From NCBI GenBank assembly GCA_021464525.1, contig JADRCO010001048.1, positions 1 through 23,193 on the forward strand: a stretch of DNA of 23,193 nucleotides, written 5' to 3'. The translations under genes and the position numbers were made by a program. The notes beneath the pieces were generated by a model, which worked only from the letters and a program-made list of their open reading frames with translations, searched no databases and was not told where the DNA came from. Each line of letters opens with the position of its first letter. Position 1 is the first letter of the stretch. Shown here piece after piece: positions 6,981 through 18,900 of the stretch. The stretch is from Rhizophagus sp. LPA8_4_AMF. Lineage: Eukaryota > Glomeromycota > Glomeromycetes > Glomerales > Glomeraceae.

Positions 6981-9028
6981 ATGTCAGGTTTGAATGGTGA
7001 TTCTCCACGTATTTTACAAAACTTTATCGGTGGAGAATATGTTGACTCTATTCAAACTCCGTGCAAGTACATTCCTGTAACTACTCCTCATACTGGGGAA
7101 GTAATTGCGCAATGTCCAATCTCGACCGCTAAAGATGTCGAAAAAGCTGTTGAGGCTGCCAAGGAAGCCTATAAATCATGGAGGTATTATCATATATTTT
7201 ATATTATTTTTGTTAAATTGATTTCACATTTTGTGTCTTTGTATTATAGTGCTAGAACAGTCAAAGATCGCGTTCAAACTTTATTCCGTTTTCATAATTT
7301 GCTGCACACACATATTGACGAATTGGCTGATTTAATTGTATTGGAACATGGAAAAAACAAAGCTGAAGTATATAAAGATATCTCATTTTTAGATCATAAT
7401 TATTTTAATTGATTTAATATAAGATTATTGGGTTTAAAGGCAATCGCAAGTATCGCTAAAGGAGCCGAAACTGTAGAATACGCTACTTCGCTTCCTCAGT
7501 TGGTAAGTTTAATAAGTTATTATATTTTAAACTTTGTATAATTTATTGGATCGTTAATACTTTTTTTCTTTTAGATCCAAGGTAAAATATTAGATGTCTC
7601 AAAAGGTGTAACTTGCAATGATACTCGTGTGCCTTTAGGTGTCGTTGCGTCTATTGTGCCCTTTAACTTTCCAATCATGGTAAATTTTATAATCAAATAA
7701 TATTTATTTTGTAAGAATTTGTTATTAATACGTTTTTGGTTGTAGGTTCCCATGTGGTCTTTACCAATTGCTATCGCTACGGGAAATACATTAATCCTAA
7801 AACCATCTGAAAAAGTCCCATTAACTATGTATCGTGTTGTTGCGCTCTTGAAAGAAGCAGGTGTACCAGATGGTGTAGTTAACCTTGTTAATGGTACCGT
7901 TGATGGTAAGAGTATTCTATTGGATCACTTTCAATTAGGTTAATTTATTACTGATTTTTTCTTTTTTTTCATTAGCTGTAAATGCAATTTGTGATCATCC
8001 TGATATCAAGGCAGTTACTTTTGTGGGGACTTCACAAGTGGCTAATCTTGTTACGGAGAGATGTCACAAATTGGGTAAAAGAGTTCTTGCATTAGGCGGA
8101 GCTAAAGTAAGTTGTCGAATATTAATATTTAAATCTTTTCAATTAAAAATATATTGACCAGAATAGTTTTTTACAGAATCACCTGATTGCTTCGCCAGAT
8201 TGTAACGTTGAAACAACTTCAACCGATGTAGTAAATTCGTTCTCTGGATGTGCTGGTAATTATTATTAAACATGATATTTCATAATCATAGTTTTTAAAA
8301 ATATAACCAATTATTTTATGAAAGGTCAGCGATGTATGGCAGCATCAGTTCTCTTAATTATTGGTTCACAACCCGAATTACTAGAACGTATTACTGCCAA
8401 AGCTATGGCATTGCAACCAGGATCTAAAGCTGGAGAAGTTGGACCTGTTATCGATAAAACTTCACTTGATAAAATTACTAGTTACATTGAAGCTTCTGAA
8501 CATGGTGGAGCAAATATTCTTGTTGATGGTCGTTCATGGACTAAAAGCCATACAAAAGGATTTTGGATTGGACCAACTGTTATATTCCATAAACATAAAG
8601 AAGATAAAGCTTTACATGATGAAATCTTTGGTCCTATTTTAAGTATTTATCAATGTTCTAGTAAGGAAGAGGCAATTGAGATCGAGAATAATAATCCATA
8701 TGGTAATGCTGCATGTATCTATACAACAACTGGTGCCACAGCCGAATGGTTTATAAAACGATTTAATGCTGCAATGTGCGGAGTTAATATTGGAGTACCT
8801 GTACCTAGGTGAGTTTACCAGGAGGCATTAAACTTATTCATTTTAAAAGTACATTTAATAAATTAAAAATTTTGTAGGGAACCATTTTCATTTGGAGGAA
8901 TAAATCGTTCTAAATTTGGAAACTTTGTTGATATTACTGGAGATGGCGGTGTTGAGTTTTTCACTTGGAGACGTAAAGTTACCACTCGGTGGGGGCAAGA
9001 AAATCTTGATCCAAAATTAAAAATGTAA
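6981..9028 (+). CDS. ALDH6A1: Methylmalonate-semialdehyde dehydrogenase family (ALDH6), 497 aa
   Basis: Nine exons, all GT..AG and phase-continuous: 6981-7183, 7250-7367, 7440-7502, 7575-7679, 7746-7905, 7976-8106, 8177-8255, 8325-8808, 8878-9028. The family oxidises malonate or methylmalonate semialdehyde to acetyl- or propionyl-CoA in valine, thymine and inositol breakdown. Visible features are HGKNKAE, oxyanion Asn159 in VPFNFPIM, cofactor segment [20 protein letters not shown], Cys290 in [11 protein letters not shown] as the likely nucleophile, EIFGPIL, and the tail [15 protein letters not shown]. The general-base Glu of hydrolytic ALDHs (usual LELGG) is replaced in LALGGAKNH, as expected for CoA-dependent ALDH6 enzymes. 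The N-terminus ([18 protein letters not shown]) is not an obvious mitochondrial presequence, unlike animal ALDH6A1, so a cytosolic location is possible. The upstream context AACGAAAATG supports the start. Confidence 0.92.
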
Positions 9029-9983
9029 AAGAGTGGTTTAATAATTCATTTCAATGAGGATTAAATTATATACAACAGAATTATGTATTTTAATAAAAAA
9101 TTGTAAATTACTATGTATTCCGGTGATGGTATACTGGTATATTATTATTTGTTAGAAAATTATAACTAATTGTGCATCATACTTATCAACATTTGAGCGA
9201 GGCCCGATATACAAGTCAAAAGTCATTGTTGATGATTTTTTTTTTTTTTGTGATATTTACAGTTATTAATTTGTGATTGATAAATTATCCCGGTATTATG
9301 GTATTTTTAAAGTAAAGTGCATGTCGATCACAATCATAATGTATTAATTACAAGATGGACAAAACAATCTCCAATGTAGAAACAAATTAATCAAAGCTAT
9401 GATCACATGACATTTGGCCCAAATCAAATTCTTTAAAAAATTTTATTTATTGCACAAAGATCTTATCTACGCCTAAAATTTTTCCGATTATACGTCAAAA
9501 ATTAATGTATACCTACCAGAATTGCGAAATTATATTTAGGAAATCTTTAGTATTGACTATTATCAATATATTTAATATGTATTCATTCAAAATAGTTAAA
9601 ACATTTCATTTTATCACAAAATTTTAATTTTTATCGCTACAACAAATCATTATTCCTGATACAACTAGCAATTAAATTGTATTTAATATTTGATTATGAT
9701 TTTGTATTTGAAAACCATTCGATTATACTGATAAAATGAAAAAGAATTCAAATATTTATTTGAACTTATAATAAACCTTCCCATAATATTTTAGAAAAAA
9801 GCAAGAACAATTACACGATATAATTGTCACCTAATAGGTAAATATTCTCATGATCATGTGGTGATGTGGGTAACGTATTACTGAAGTTTTTCCGAATCAT
9901 GCGCAAAATATTCAAGCTTTCTGGTCTTTCCTTTTCAATCTCAAATTTTTTTTTTTTTTTATTTACATAGTTATAAAAGAAAA
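9029..9983. other. Spacer between the ALDH and helicase genes
   Basis: A 955-base AT-rich stretch holding the ALDH 3' flank and the helicase promoter. The only notable points are a run of 15 T (9946-9960) about 24 bases before the helicase ATG and small ATGATCATG-type inverted motifs near 9850. No gene or RNA is recognised. Confidence 0.4.
9092..9097 (+). terminator. Candidate poly(A) signal AATAAA
   Basis: First AATAAA after the ALDH stop codon, 63 bases downstream, within an AT-rich 3' flank. Such hexamers occur often by chance in this composition. Confidence 0.3.
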
Positions 9984-12900
9984 ATGAATTACAAACGAGG
10001 TCAAGGTAAAAAAAAGGATTATGGTCGCGATACAAACAATAGGAACAGCCAGAGAAATAATAATACGAGAGGAGGCGGAAAAGGAAGGGGAGGTGGTAGC
10101 AGATATGATAATAAAAGAAGTGATACAAATTTACCAGTCCTTAAAGAGTTTAAGGAAAAGGAAAAGAAAGGCTTTCGTGCAATACCAATTATTCCGACTG
10201 AAAAAGAACTTCTTGGACCACAGCCGGAAGACATTCCTGTCAATAATATTGATGGTCCATATGAATCACTCGATGAATATCTTAAAACACATTATGAATT
10301 ACTAAGAGAAGATTGCTTAAGGCCTCTTCGCGAAGGAATACGGCTTTTTCGAGAGAAAGCTGACGAAATTCGTACTTTACGAATTTACGAGAAGGTTAAT
10401 CTTGTGCGCATATCATTTACAAGCATTGGCATTGTGCATCGTATCAGTTTCACAGTCAAACATAATGAGCGTGTCATATGGTATTATAAATCATAATATT
10501 TGAAATTATTTATATGTAATATATCTCATTAAAATTTTATTTATCAGGCCTACGAGTAAACGTCTGCTTCCTGGAACATTAGTCGTTTTTTCAAAGGACG
10601 ATTTTGACACTATGAAGTTTGGAACTATTTATAATCGTTCTCTTAATCTTCTTGAAAAAAATTATGATTTACAGGTTGATGTACTTTTTCGATTTGAGGA
10701 TGTCGAATTTGAATGGTCAGATGGATATGTCATGGTAATATATTCTGTTTATCGTTAATGGGTTTCTTTCTTTCTTTCTCATTTTGTTCATAAATAAACT
10801 ATTTATTTGTTATTTAGGTTGAGACAACTTCGTCATATTTTGAAGGTATTTAAAATACTCAGATATTGTATTATATTAATGAGATATCCTTTGTAGCTTA
10901 CAAAATGAACTAAATTTTATATATAGCTTACAAACATGTCTTAAATGTTCTTCAGGAACTGGATCCTGATACATTACCTTTTAAGGAGCATATTGTTGAA
11001 CTTAATAAAGAAATTGACATTCCGGAATACTCAAAAATACGACAACCTACCTATGAATTTAAAATTGATACTTTGTGTGATAAAATGGTAATTTTCATTA
11101 TACATGATTTTATGTTTTACTGTAACGTATATGTGCGTTTACGATATGCTATTTATAGTTTGATATTAGTGGAGAATGGCCAGCAGTCGAAAATATACTT
11201 CCTAGTTTACATACTTCTCAATATGATGCATTGAAAAGGATGTTGACATGTCGTTTAGCTTTAATTCAAGGTCCTCCAGGTACAGGGAAAACTTATGTGG
11301 GTCTTAAAGCAGTTAAGGTTTTATTAGATAATCTTCCGTTTAAAATTGTTGTTGCATGTCAGACAAACCATGCTTTAGACCAATTCCTTGAAGGTTTGTG
11401 ATTATTGTATTAAAAAAAAAAAATTCTATCTTTAATAAATATTGTTTCTAAATAATTGTTACTTCGAATCCTTATTTAAATAATTTAGGTATCCAAAAAT
11501 TTGAGGATAATATTGTCAGATTGGGTTCAAGATCTAAATCTGAGACAATCAAAAAGTATACATTATATAATATACGACAGGACATAAAATTATCCGATCG
11601 TCCGTTTAAAAATAGTGGGATCAATAATCTATTTAAACAAAAAGAACAAATCACGCGTAATATGATTAAATTATGTGAAGAGATAGAGGATCCATTTCTT
11701 AAATTGGATTACATCGAGGGTAAGGGACACCTCAGTTCAGAACAAATTTCAAGCCTTAAGCAAGATGATTGGTTTTGTTCGTCTAGTACCAATGATGATG
11801 GCGCAAGGGACTATATTCAAGAATGGTTAGAACCCTCTATAACTGCTGCAACTTCAAAACAAAACGATATTGACTTTCAAATAAACCAATTAATCTTACA
11901 AGATGGTGGGAAACAAATAGAAGATGATGATATAGTTGACGAAGATGATATCAAGGATGCTGAGGCAGATTTTCATGGAAATGATGATAACCAATTTATG
12001 AGTGAAGTACAATTTGTAAATTTAAGGAGTGAAAAATGCATACGGTCGGATACCTATGTAAGTGAAGATACAATAGATAAATGTAGTAAATGGAAAGATT
12101 TATGGGAAGTGCCTGATGAAGTTCGCGTAGCGCTTCATAATCGCTGGCGTCGCGAAAAATTAAATGAAACTTGCAATGAGCTTAAACTGCTTTGTAAACA
12201 ATACTCCGAATTGTGTGATAAAATAAAAACCGAAAGAACTCGTGAAGACTTATTTATTCTTAATAAAGCTCGCATTATTGGAATGACCACTACAGCTGCA
12301 GTAAGTAGTTATAATAATATATTACAAAAAGACAATGAAATATGATTATTCGAGTCATTCATTTTAATTTAAACTTTTAGGCCAAATATCATAAGTTATT
12401 AATGAATTTAGAACCAAAAATCATGATTGTCGAAGAAGCTGCTGAGACTTTGGAGGCGCATATTGTGACTGCTCTTACACCTGCGACTCAACATTTGATA
12501 CTTATAGGGTATTAATTAATTAATTCTATAATATGACTTAAATTTATAATATTAATACGTTTATCTTACCAATAATTTAATATAGTGATCATGAACAACT
12601 TCGACCGAATATTTCTGTACACGAACTTGCTGAAAAAAATGTAATATTTCTTTTTTTTTTTTTTAGAAAAAATTAAGTTTGAAATTAATATTTTTACTTT
12701 ATATTTCGAATTTACAGAAATTGAATGTTTCATTATTTGAACGATTGAGAAATTTGGACTTGCCATTTTCTCTACTTAGAGAACAACGTCGTATGCGACC
12801 TGAAATCAGGGAATTGCTCACACCAATCTATAATGATGCTCTTTCAGATCATGAAGATGTAAAAAATTATCCTGATGTTCCAGGGTTTACCGATAATCTC

Positions 12901-14248
12901 TTTTTCTTTGATCACCAAGAAAATGAGACACTCGAAAAAGAAACAATGAGTAGAACCAATACATTTGAGGCACGTATGTGTGCTAAACTTGCTAGTTATC
13001 TTGTGAAGGGTGGGATGGAAGAAAGTCGCATGTAAGTCCTCAAGAATAGAGAGTCAGATAACAGCATCTAGTAAAGGATTCTGTTTAACGTACTTTCTTT
13101 TTTAATAGCACCATTTTAAGCATGTACTCTGGTCAAAGAAAAGAAATTTATAAATATTTAAGAGACGAATCCCGTCGAACACCAGAACTTAAACAGATCC
13201 GTGTAAGTTCAGTGGATGGCTTCCAAGGAGAGGAAAATGACATAATTATATTGTCCTTGGTAAGAAGTGATGAGTCAAATCGTGGTATAGGTTTCTTGAG
13301 TATATCCAACAGAGGTAATATTTAATTTTCAATTTTTTTTTAAAAGAATTATAGATTTTAACTTATATACTCTTCTTTGAAATAGTGTGTGTTGCTTTAT
13401 CACGAGCAAAGCATGGGTTATACATTTTTGGCAATGCATCTCAATTAAGATACCGATCTACTTTATGGACAGAGGTTTTAAAGATATTAGAAAAATCGAA
13501 GAAGTGCGATCAATTTATTAATCTATATTGCCAAAAACATCCAGAAAGGGAAACACAAGTTTTTAGTTTTGCGGATTTTCCACTTGAAGGAGGATGTTCG
13601 AGAAACTGCGAAGAAATGATGGAGTGTGGTCATGTGAGTAATCAATTCGTTAAATTTGGAATTTATGTTATTAATTACTAAAAAATTTCTTTATTTGTGA
13701 TATTTAAGCGTTGTAAAAGTATATGCCATATATCTTCGCACGATAAAATTAAAATTTTTTGTCCGGTATTTTTTATGCATTTTGATTTTAATGTTATTAA
13801 ATAGTAGTTTATTTAGTATATAATTAAATCTTTTTTAAATTATATAGGAAGATTGCATTCGCATCCTTTCTTGTGGGCATCAATGCAATAAACTATGTAA
13901 TGTACCTTGTGGCAATTGTGAAGAAATGATTATAATGTGCCCTCCATGTGGACATTCTACAGAAGTACTTTGTCCTGAGACAGATAATTTTAGATGTACG
14001 GAGAGATGTTCTAAAATATTAAATTGCGGACATCAGGTTGGGTAATATTTATAGTTGTTTTGTGACTGTCTAGAATTATTGTTTAAGCCATTTATTTATT
14101 TTAGTGTCAAGCGATTTGTTCTTCACCTTGGTGTACAGTGATGTGCAATGCTCAAATTAATTTCCAATTTCCTGGATGTGGTCATAATGAACGCATCTTA
14201 TGTCAAAATAGAGAGAAAAAATTACAAGATGGTTGTCCTTTTTGTTAA
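9984..14248 (+). CDS. ZNFX1: ZNFX1/Hrr1-type SF1 RNA helicase with NFX1 zinc fingers, 1086 aa
   Basis: Fourteen phase-continuous exons: 9984-10480, 10548-10734, 10818-10845, 10927-11087, 11159-11393, 11489-12300, 12381-12508, 12586-12640, 12718-13031, 13109-13314, 13386-13633, 13709-13765, 13848-14036, 14105-14248. Domains in order: a basic RGG-type N-terminus ([10 protein letters not shown]); a ZNFX1-type region before the helicase; SF1 helicase with Walker A GPPGTGKT (329-336), VEEAAE as motif II (657-662), GDHEQLRP as motif [13 protein letters not shown] (841-850) and [14 protein letters not shown] as motif VI; a charged insert of about 250 residues between motifs I and II; and a C-terminal Cys/His-rich NFX1-type region with repeated CGHxC units ending in GCPFC. 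Animal ZNFX-1 and fission-yeast Hrr1 act with RNA-dependent RNA polymerase in small-RNA silencing, so a role in RNAi or heterochromatin is likely by family. No in-frame ATG is seen just upstream of the chosen start. Confidence 0.9.
10894..10934 (+). other. Duplicated 3' splice site in helicase intron 3
   Basis: The 11-mer TAGCTTACAAA occurs at 10894-10904 and again at 10924-10934, exactly 30 bases apart. Only the second acceptor (exon from 10927) gives an open frame; the first would add codons that run into a TAA. It looks like a local duplication of an exon boundary, with the upstream copy now intronic. Confidence 0.7.
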
Positions 14249-14911
14249 GAGAGGTGGTAATTTCATATATAATTATTTATTTATGTATATATGGTTCTTA
14301 TTTTTTTCTGTATCAAGATTTTGTATTAAAACAAGGATCTGTTTATTGTAACGTGATATTATAAATTAAATATACTAAATTATAGAGTGATTTAATCAAA
14401 TATCACTTGTTTTTATTTAAAAATATAGCATAAAATAATTGTATATCGGATGAGAAATTATATCCTACTCCTTTCTAATATATCTTATAAGATACCTTGT
14501 GTTGTTGATTAATTTAAGGGAAAAACATCTTTTTCTGGTATTAACTTTACAAATCTTTTATTTTCTGAATTAACTTTTTTAACTTTTTATAATAAATTTA
14601 AATGCGCAAAATAATTTGATTTCAAATTTATAAACTTATTAAGAATATTACTTCCGGTATAATTTCAAATGACTAATATTTAATATTTTAACTGTAGTAA
14701 TACAAATGGGTTGAAAATACAACATAAAAGTTTTTAAACTTTGAAACATTTTCAATTACAATCAAATACATTTTTCAAATTTCAAAAAGTTTATATGTAT
14801 ATCTGACCCAATTCAACCAAAATTAACGCAAAAAAATACTTTAATTTAATTTTACAAAAGGAATGTATATTTAATTATTTTGCTGATTCGCCTAAGTAGT
14901 AAAATAATTTG

Positions 14912-15100
14912 TTTTGCCGCCAGGGTCATTTTGATCGATCGATTGCTGCGCCACTTCATCGGCGTAACCCTGTTAACCCTGTTACACATTACGCACTATT
15001 GGACCCTAATAAACCCATTTGGATTGGAAGCTTCCCAACCAAATTTTGGAAGCATAAAATGCATTACAGAGATGCGATCAGTCAATTAGCAGACACATAA
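14912..15100 (+). other. GC-richer, coding-like island of unknown origin
   Basis: The stretch is clearly less AT-rich than its surroundings and stays open for about 60 codons to TAA at 15098-15100, with plausible composition (GHFDRSIAAPLHRRNPVNPV..THYALLDPNKP). There is no ATG at its start and no recognised domain. It contains a tandem AACCCTGTT pair (around 14964-14985) and a GCGCC..GGCG inverted motif. It may be a fragment of a mobile element or gene. I do not claim a product. Confidence 0.25.
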
Positions 15101-15141
15101 TTGCAATGAATACATAAATAAACCTTAAAATTGCGAAAACT

Positions 15142-15360
15142 TAATATCTTGTAAAAATTATACATACCCATATATGCAAAAAATTCAAGGAAAAAGAATA
15201 AGCTAAAAAATTAAATATTTGTATTGTAAGATTTCACTTTATTTCATGTTTTTTGCATAATTAATAAACCAAAGACCAAATAATATGTTGTAAAAATACT
15301 ATGTATGCAGAAAATCTCAAGAAAGTAGAATAATTGACTAAAAATATTAAAGTTTCGCTC
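15142..15360. repeat. Diverged direct repeat, period about 139 bases
   Basis: TAATATCTTGTAAAAAT at 15142 recurs as TAATATGTTGTAAAAAT at 15281. In both copies it is followed by ATGCA, an A-rich run, TCAAG, AGAATAA and CTAAAAA in the same order with small indels. This looks like an old tandem duplication in the spacer. Confidence 0.45.
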
Positions 15361-15740
15361 ATCAAATATTTATGATAGTGACATTCTTATAAAATTTAGC
15401 AATAAAAGATCCACTTGCACCAAATATGCTAAAAGGAATTTTGCTTATAATAAAAACTTTAGTTATTGAATATAATACTTTTCTAGTTTTTTTATATTTG
15501 TAAAGATTTGGAAAGAGCCCTTATTTGATAACTCTAAATATAATTAATTATTACTTCTATTTTTTTGAAATATATATGGATATATTTTGCAATGTTCTCG
15601 AAAAATACAAAGTTATGTTAAACAAATTTTATAAATTCGGTAAAATGTTTTTTTCCGGAATTTTTGGCCATTTTGAGTCTTGATCTTTGACAGCAAATGG
15701 TACGAATGGTACGAATGATCTTTTAACTATAATAATGCTT

Positions 15741-15757
15741 GCGCCAAAGTTTGGCGG
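15741..15757. promoter_or_regulatory. Palindromic E2F/DP-like site
   Basis: GCGCCAAA (15741-15748) is an exact E2F consensus half (TTTGGCGC on the other strand). It is followed after one base by TTTGGCGG (15750-15757), so CGCCAAA-G-TTTGGCG forms a 15-base palindrome. It lies about 230 bases before the start of the coiled-coil gene in very AT-rich DNA, where such a GC-rich site is unlikely by chance. Early-diverging fungi retain E2F-type regulators. Function is inferred. Confidence 0.45.
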
Positions 15758-15987
15758 TTTCACAATACACGAGCTAATGGCAATAAATAAACCAACGTTG
15801 TAAATTGATTTTTTTTATTCGAAACAAGACTGAAAATTAAGCGTTTGGGTGATAGATTCACCTTATTTAAAGTGTTTCTGTCTACCACAAACCCAACTGC
15901 CTCTTTTTATTTAATATACTGTTTTTAAAATATTCCCAACCTACTCTTGTCCAATCTTTATATTAACATATCTGGTGAATAATTGAT

Positions 15988-18900
15988 ATGGAATACCATA
16001 GTACGGGCAGCCCAACCGCAAGGTTGGGCGGCTCCGTACCAAATCCTACCGATTTATCTCGTCGGTTATTGTCAACACAACAAGCACAAGATGCAGCGGA
16101 ATCTACAAGTGACGATGGTGTTACTACTCCAACACCGCGATCTCGTTTAAATAGCGCGACTCGTTTTGATATCTCTCCTGGGACCCCTTTTTGGGGTTCC
16201 TTTTCACCTGCCCCCAGGTCTCCTGTGCTTATCCAGTGTTGTTGTAGGAGAGAAGATTGTCAGAACCTATTAGCATTTCTTAGTAGTACTCGTTCAATGG
16301 AAGACGAGTTGAGATTGGCTGCTGGTGAGATTCTCTTTATCGTAATTCTAGAAAACTTTATATTGACACTGTAATGATTGATAAATTAAGAATTAAAATA
16401 TACATTTATATTTTACAGAGGTTGGACAAGCACTTTTGCAGAAACATGAGATGTATCAAAAAGAAATGGAAACTTTCCGATCAGCACTTGAACATCAGGT
16501 ACTAAATTATGATTTTGAGCGTAAATAAATATATTAAATATTGGCCTTGATGTCTCATGATTTCGATCATTATAGTATGCGCGTTCAGAACAGAAAGTAC
16601 AGGAATTAGATGAATTAGTACGCGAACTTGAAGATACACAAAGAGTACTAATAAGAGAAAGAGATGATGCGCAAAGACAAAGAAATTTATTAGAAGAGGT
16701 AAAAAAATTTTTTATATAATTTAACAATTAATTCGTTTGAGTATGTATGTTCAAGAAAAAGAAAAATTTTTTTTAGAAAAATGATGCGCTTGTAACCGCA
16801 CTTGATAAAGCCGATTCAATGCTTAGAGACCTCGACACAGAATTGAAAGCACGTGATAATGAAATTAAAAGATTAATGGCTAATAATATCAAAGGAGAGA
16901 GGAGTGAAGAAAGAGAAGAAATGTTAAGGAGGCAGCTGGAAGATTTACAACAAGAATTGAATGTTTCTCGAAAATCGGAAATGGCTGCTGAGATAAGAGT
17001 AAAAAAGTTAAGCGATAAATTTGGTAAGCTTATCTTCTATTATTCTTACATCTTTATTTAATATTAATGTTTTTTTTTTTAATTTGTAGATCAACTTTAT
17101 AATGCACATGAAAAATTGAAAAAGGAACAAATTGAAACAGAAAAGTCAAAACAGAAACTGGAGGCCGTGGCTATGCTTCGTGAATCTAATGAAAGAAATT
17201 ATAAAGTAATAATAATATTTTATATATCAAATCTTCAGATAAATTTCTTTACTAACATATTTTTTTGCATAGTTGTCTTCTTCAAATAATGAAGCAAATA
17301 ATCATCTTATCTCATTAATTAAAGAACTTTCGTCAGCAAATAATAAATTAAAATCCGAGATATCTGAGTATCGGGAACTTCTTTCAGAATCCAGAAATGA
17401 GCTTAGCACCTTACAAAATCGCATTGAGGATATAGAAACTGCAAGTACAACCGGTTATGCTTATCCCGCCAGTTATGCAAGTTCAGTTGCATTCGCTTCT
17501 CCTTTTAAACCAAATTTTCCTCCACATGTGTTGGATGAAATGGGGATGGGAGGTATGGTTGGTGAAAACTTACCTAATGTTGAAGTTGAAGAATGTGGTG
17601 AAGGTTCAACTACTCCATCTAGATCTGCAGCTAAACCGATTCATCCTCGCGTGTCTCCTATGTCATCTCCATTCGGTCCTGCTTCTTATAATACATTCAA
17701 CAGCTTGGGCGTAGATCCTTCGGTGCATTCACCTGCCGGTTCTATTGTATCGACTTCAGCATTGTCTAGCTCCAATCCATTACATCATCATCACCATTAT
17801 CATCATTATCATCACTATCCAAATGAAAATGTGGATATAGTACGAGGAAGTGTATTCGGAGAACTTGAAAAATATCTTATGAAAAAGACAAAACATAAGA
17901 AGTCTGGGCGCAGCAGTATAAAGGGTAAAAAAGTATTTGTTGAAATTGGTGAAGAGGAAGAAGAACAACGAGATACTATTGAAAAGAAACGCGAAATAAT
18001 CGATAATGGAAATTCCGACTCCGATATAACATATAGTGACGATAGTAACGAAGAAAGAGATCTCGAGGTTTGTTTAATTTTAATTTATTTTAGCTGCTTA
18101 GTGGAGTGAGTTTTATTATCTAAGCATATTTTGTGGCAATTGGTGGTTTGATATTTGTTTTTTTATAATGTTCATTGGGAAAAATGTCATCTATTTCAAA
18201 CCAACTATTGACCAAAATAGATGCTTTGTATAAGTTTACCATTGGTATTTATTCCTCATCTAGATGTTTCTTCTCCCTATTTTTGGCATCTATTGAAAAT
18301 TAGGGAGACGATAGAGTTACAGATAAATTGAAGAAAAAGAAATCTAAATCAAAGTTTATCAAAGGTCAAGGGAAAAAAAAGGCGCGAGCATTTTCTTCAC
18401 CAGATCAAAACATTTCAAATCAGAAACAAAATGTTTCCTTACTATCTGCCAGTCTCAAGAGGTCAGCTGTCGAAAATTCTAAAGATGAACTAAAAGGTGA
18501 AAAATCACTACCAAAGAAACCTTTGAGTGTTATTAAAAGGAGAGATTCTCAACATCGCGCTTCAGCTCCAGCACCCTTAAATTTTCCTTCAAAACAAGGT
18601 AGTTCCGGTTTAAAACAACACAAACCCTCACAACCTTCACCATTGGCTGTTCATCGACAAACAGCTTCACAACAATCACCTGCCATAAATCCAAAATCAA
18701 AAGCTATTTCAACAAAACCATCAATACCTGCTTTCAAAAATCCGAAATTTGCAACTTTAGGACCTAAGGAGCGCAAACAAATGATGGAAATGTGGCGTGC
18801 TGGTGTTGCAAAAGAGCAAGCCAGTAATAGAGATGGTGATAATTATGGAGAGAGTGAAACTTTGGCCAAAGAAAAAAATAATAGCAGTAATATTGAAATT

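Larger units (their letters stand above)
14249..15987. other. Spacer between the helicase and coiled-coil genes
   Basis: A 1.74-kb, mostly AT-rich spacer. It contains a GC-richer coding-like island (about 14912-15100), a diverged direct repeat (about 15142-15360), a segment with AATGGTACG repeated twice (about 15696-15715) and an E2F-like palindrome (15741-15757). No intact gene is seen. Confidence 0.45.

Noticed and set aside
7368-7439. Alternative acceptor near 7422 (ATAAG) for ALDH intron 2, which would add residues before AIASIAKG
   Set aside because: It breaks phase with exon 2. The acceptor at 7439 keeps phase 0 and gives [20 protein letters not shown], which fits the family.
6981-9028. 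ALDH gene as a pseudogene because its frame is broken into many pieces
   Set aside because: Every break coincides with a 66-72 nt GT..AG intron and all phases match, giving an uninterrupted 497-residue enzyme with catalytic residues present.
9811-10243. Minus-strand open frames opposite the start of the helicase gene
   Set aside because: They are antisense shadows of the RGG-rich first exon and its T-rich leader, with repetitive hydrophobic content and no domain.
11461-11475. TTCGAATCC resembling a tRNA T-arm
   Set aside because: It lies in helicase intron 5 and the start of its 3' part, with no A box, anticodon arm or acceptor stem around it.
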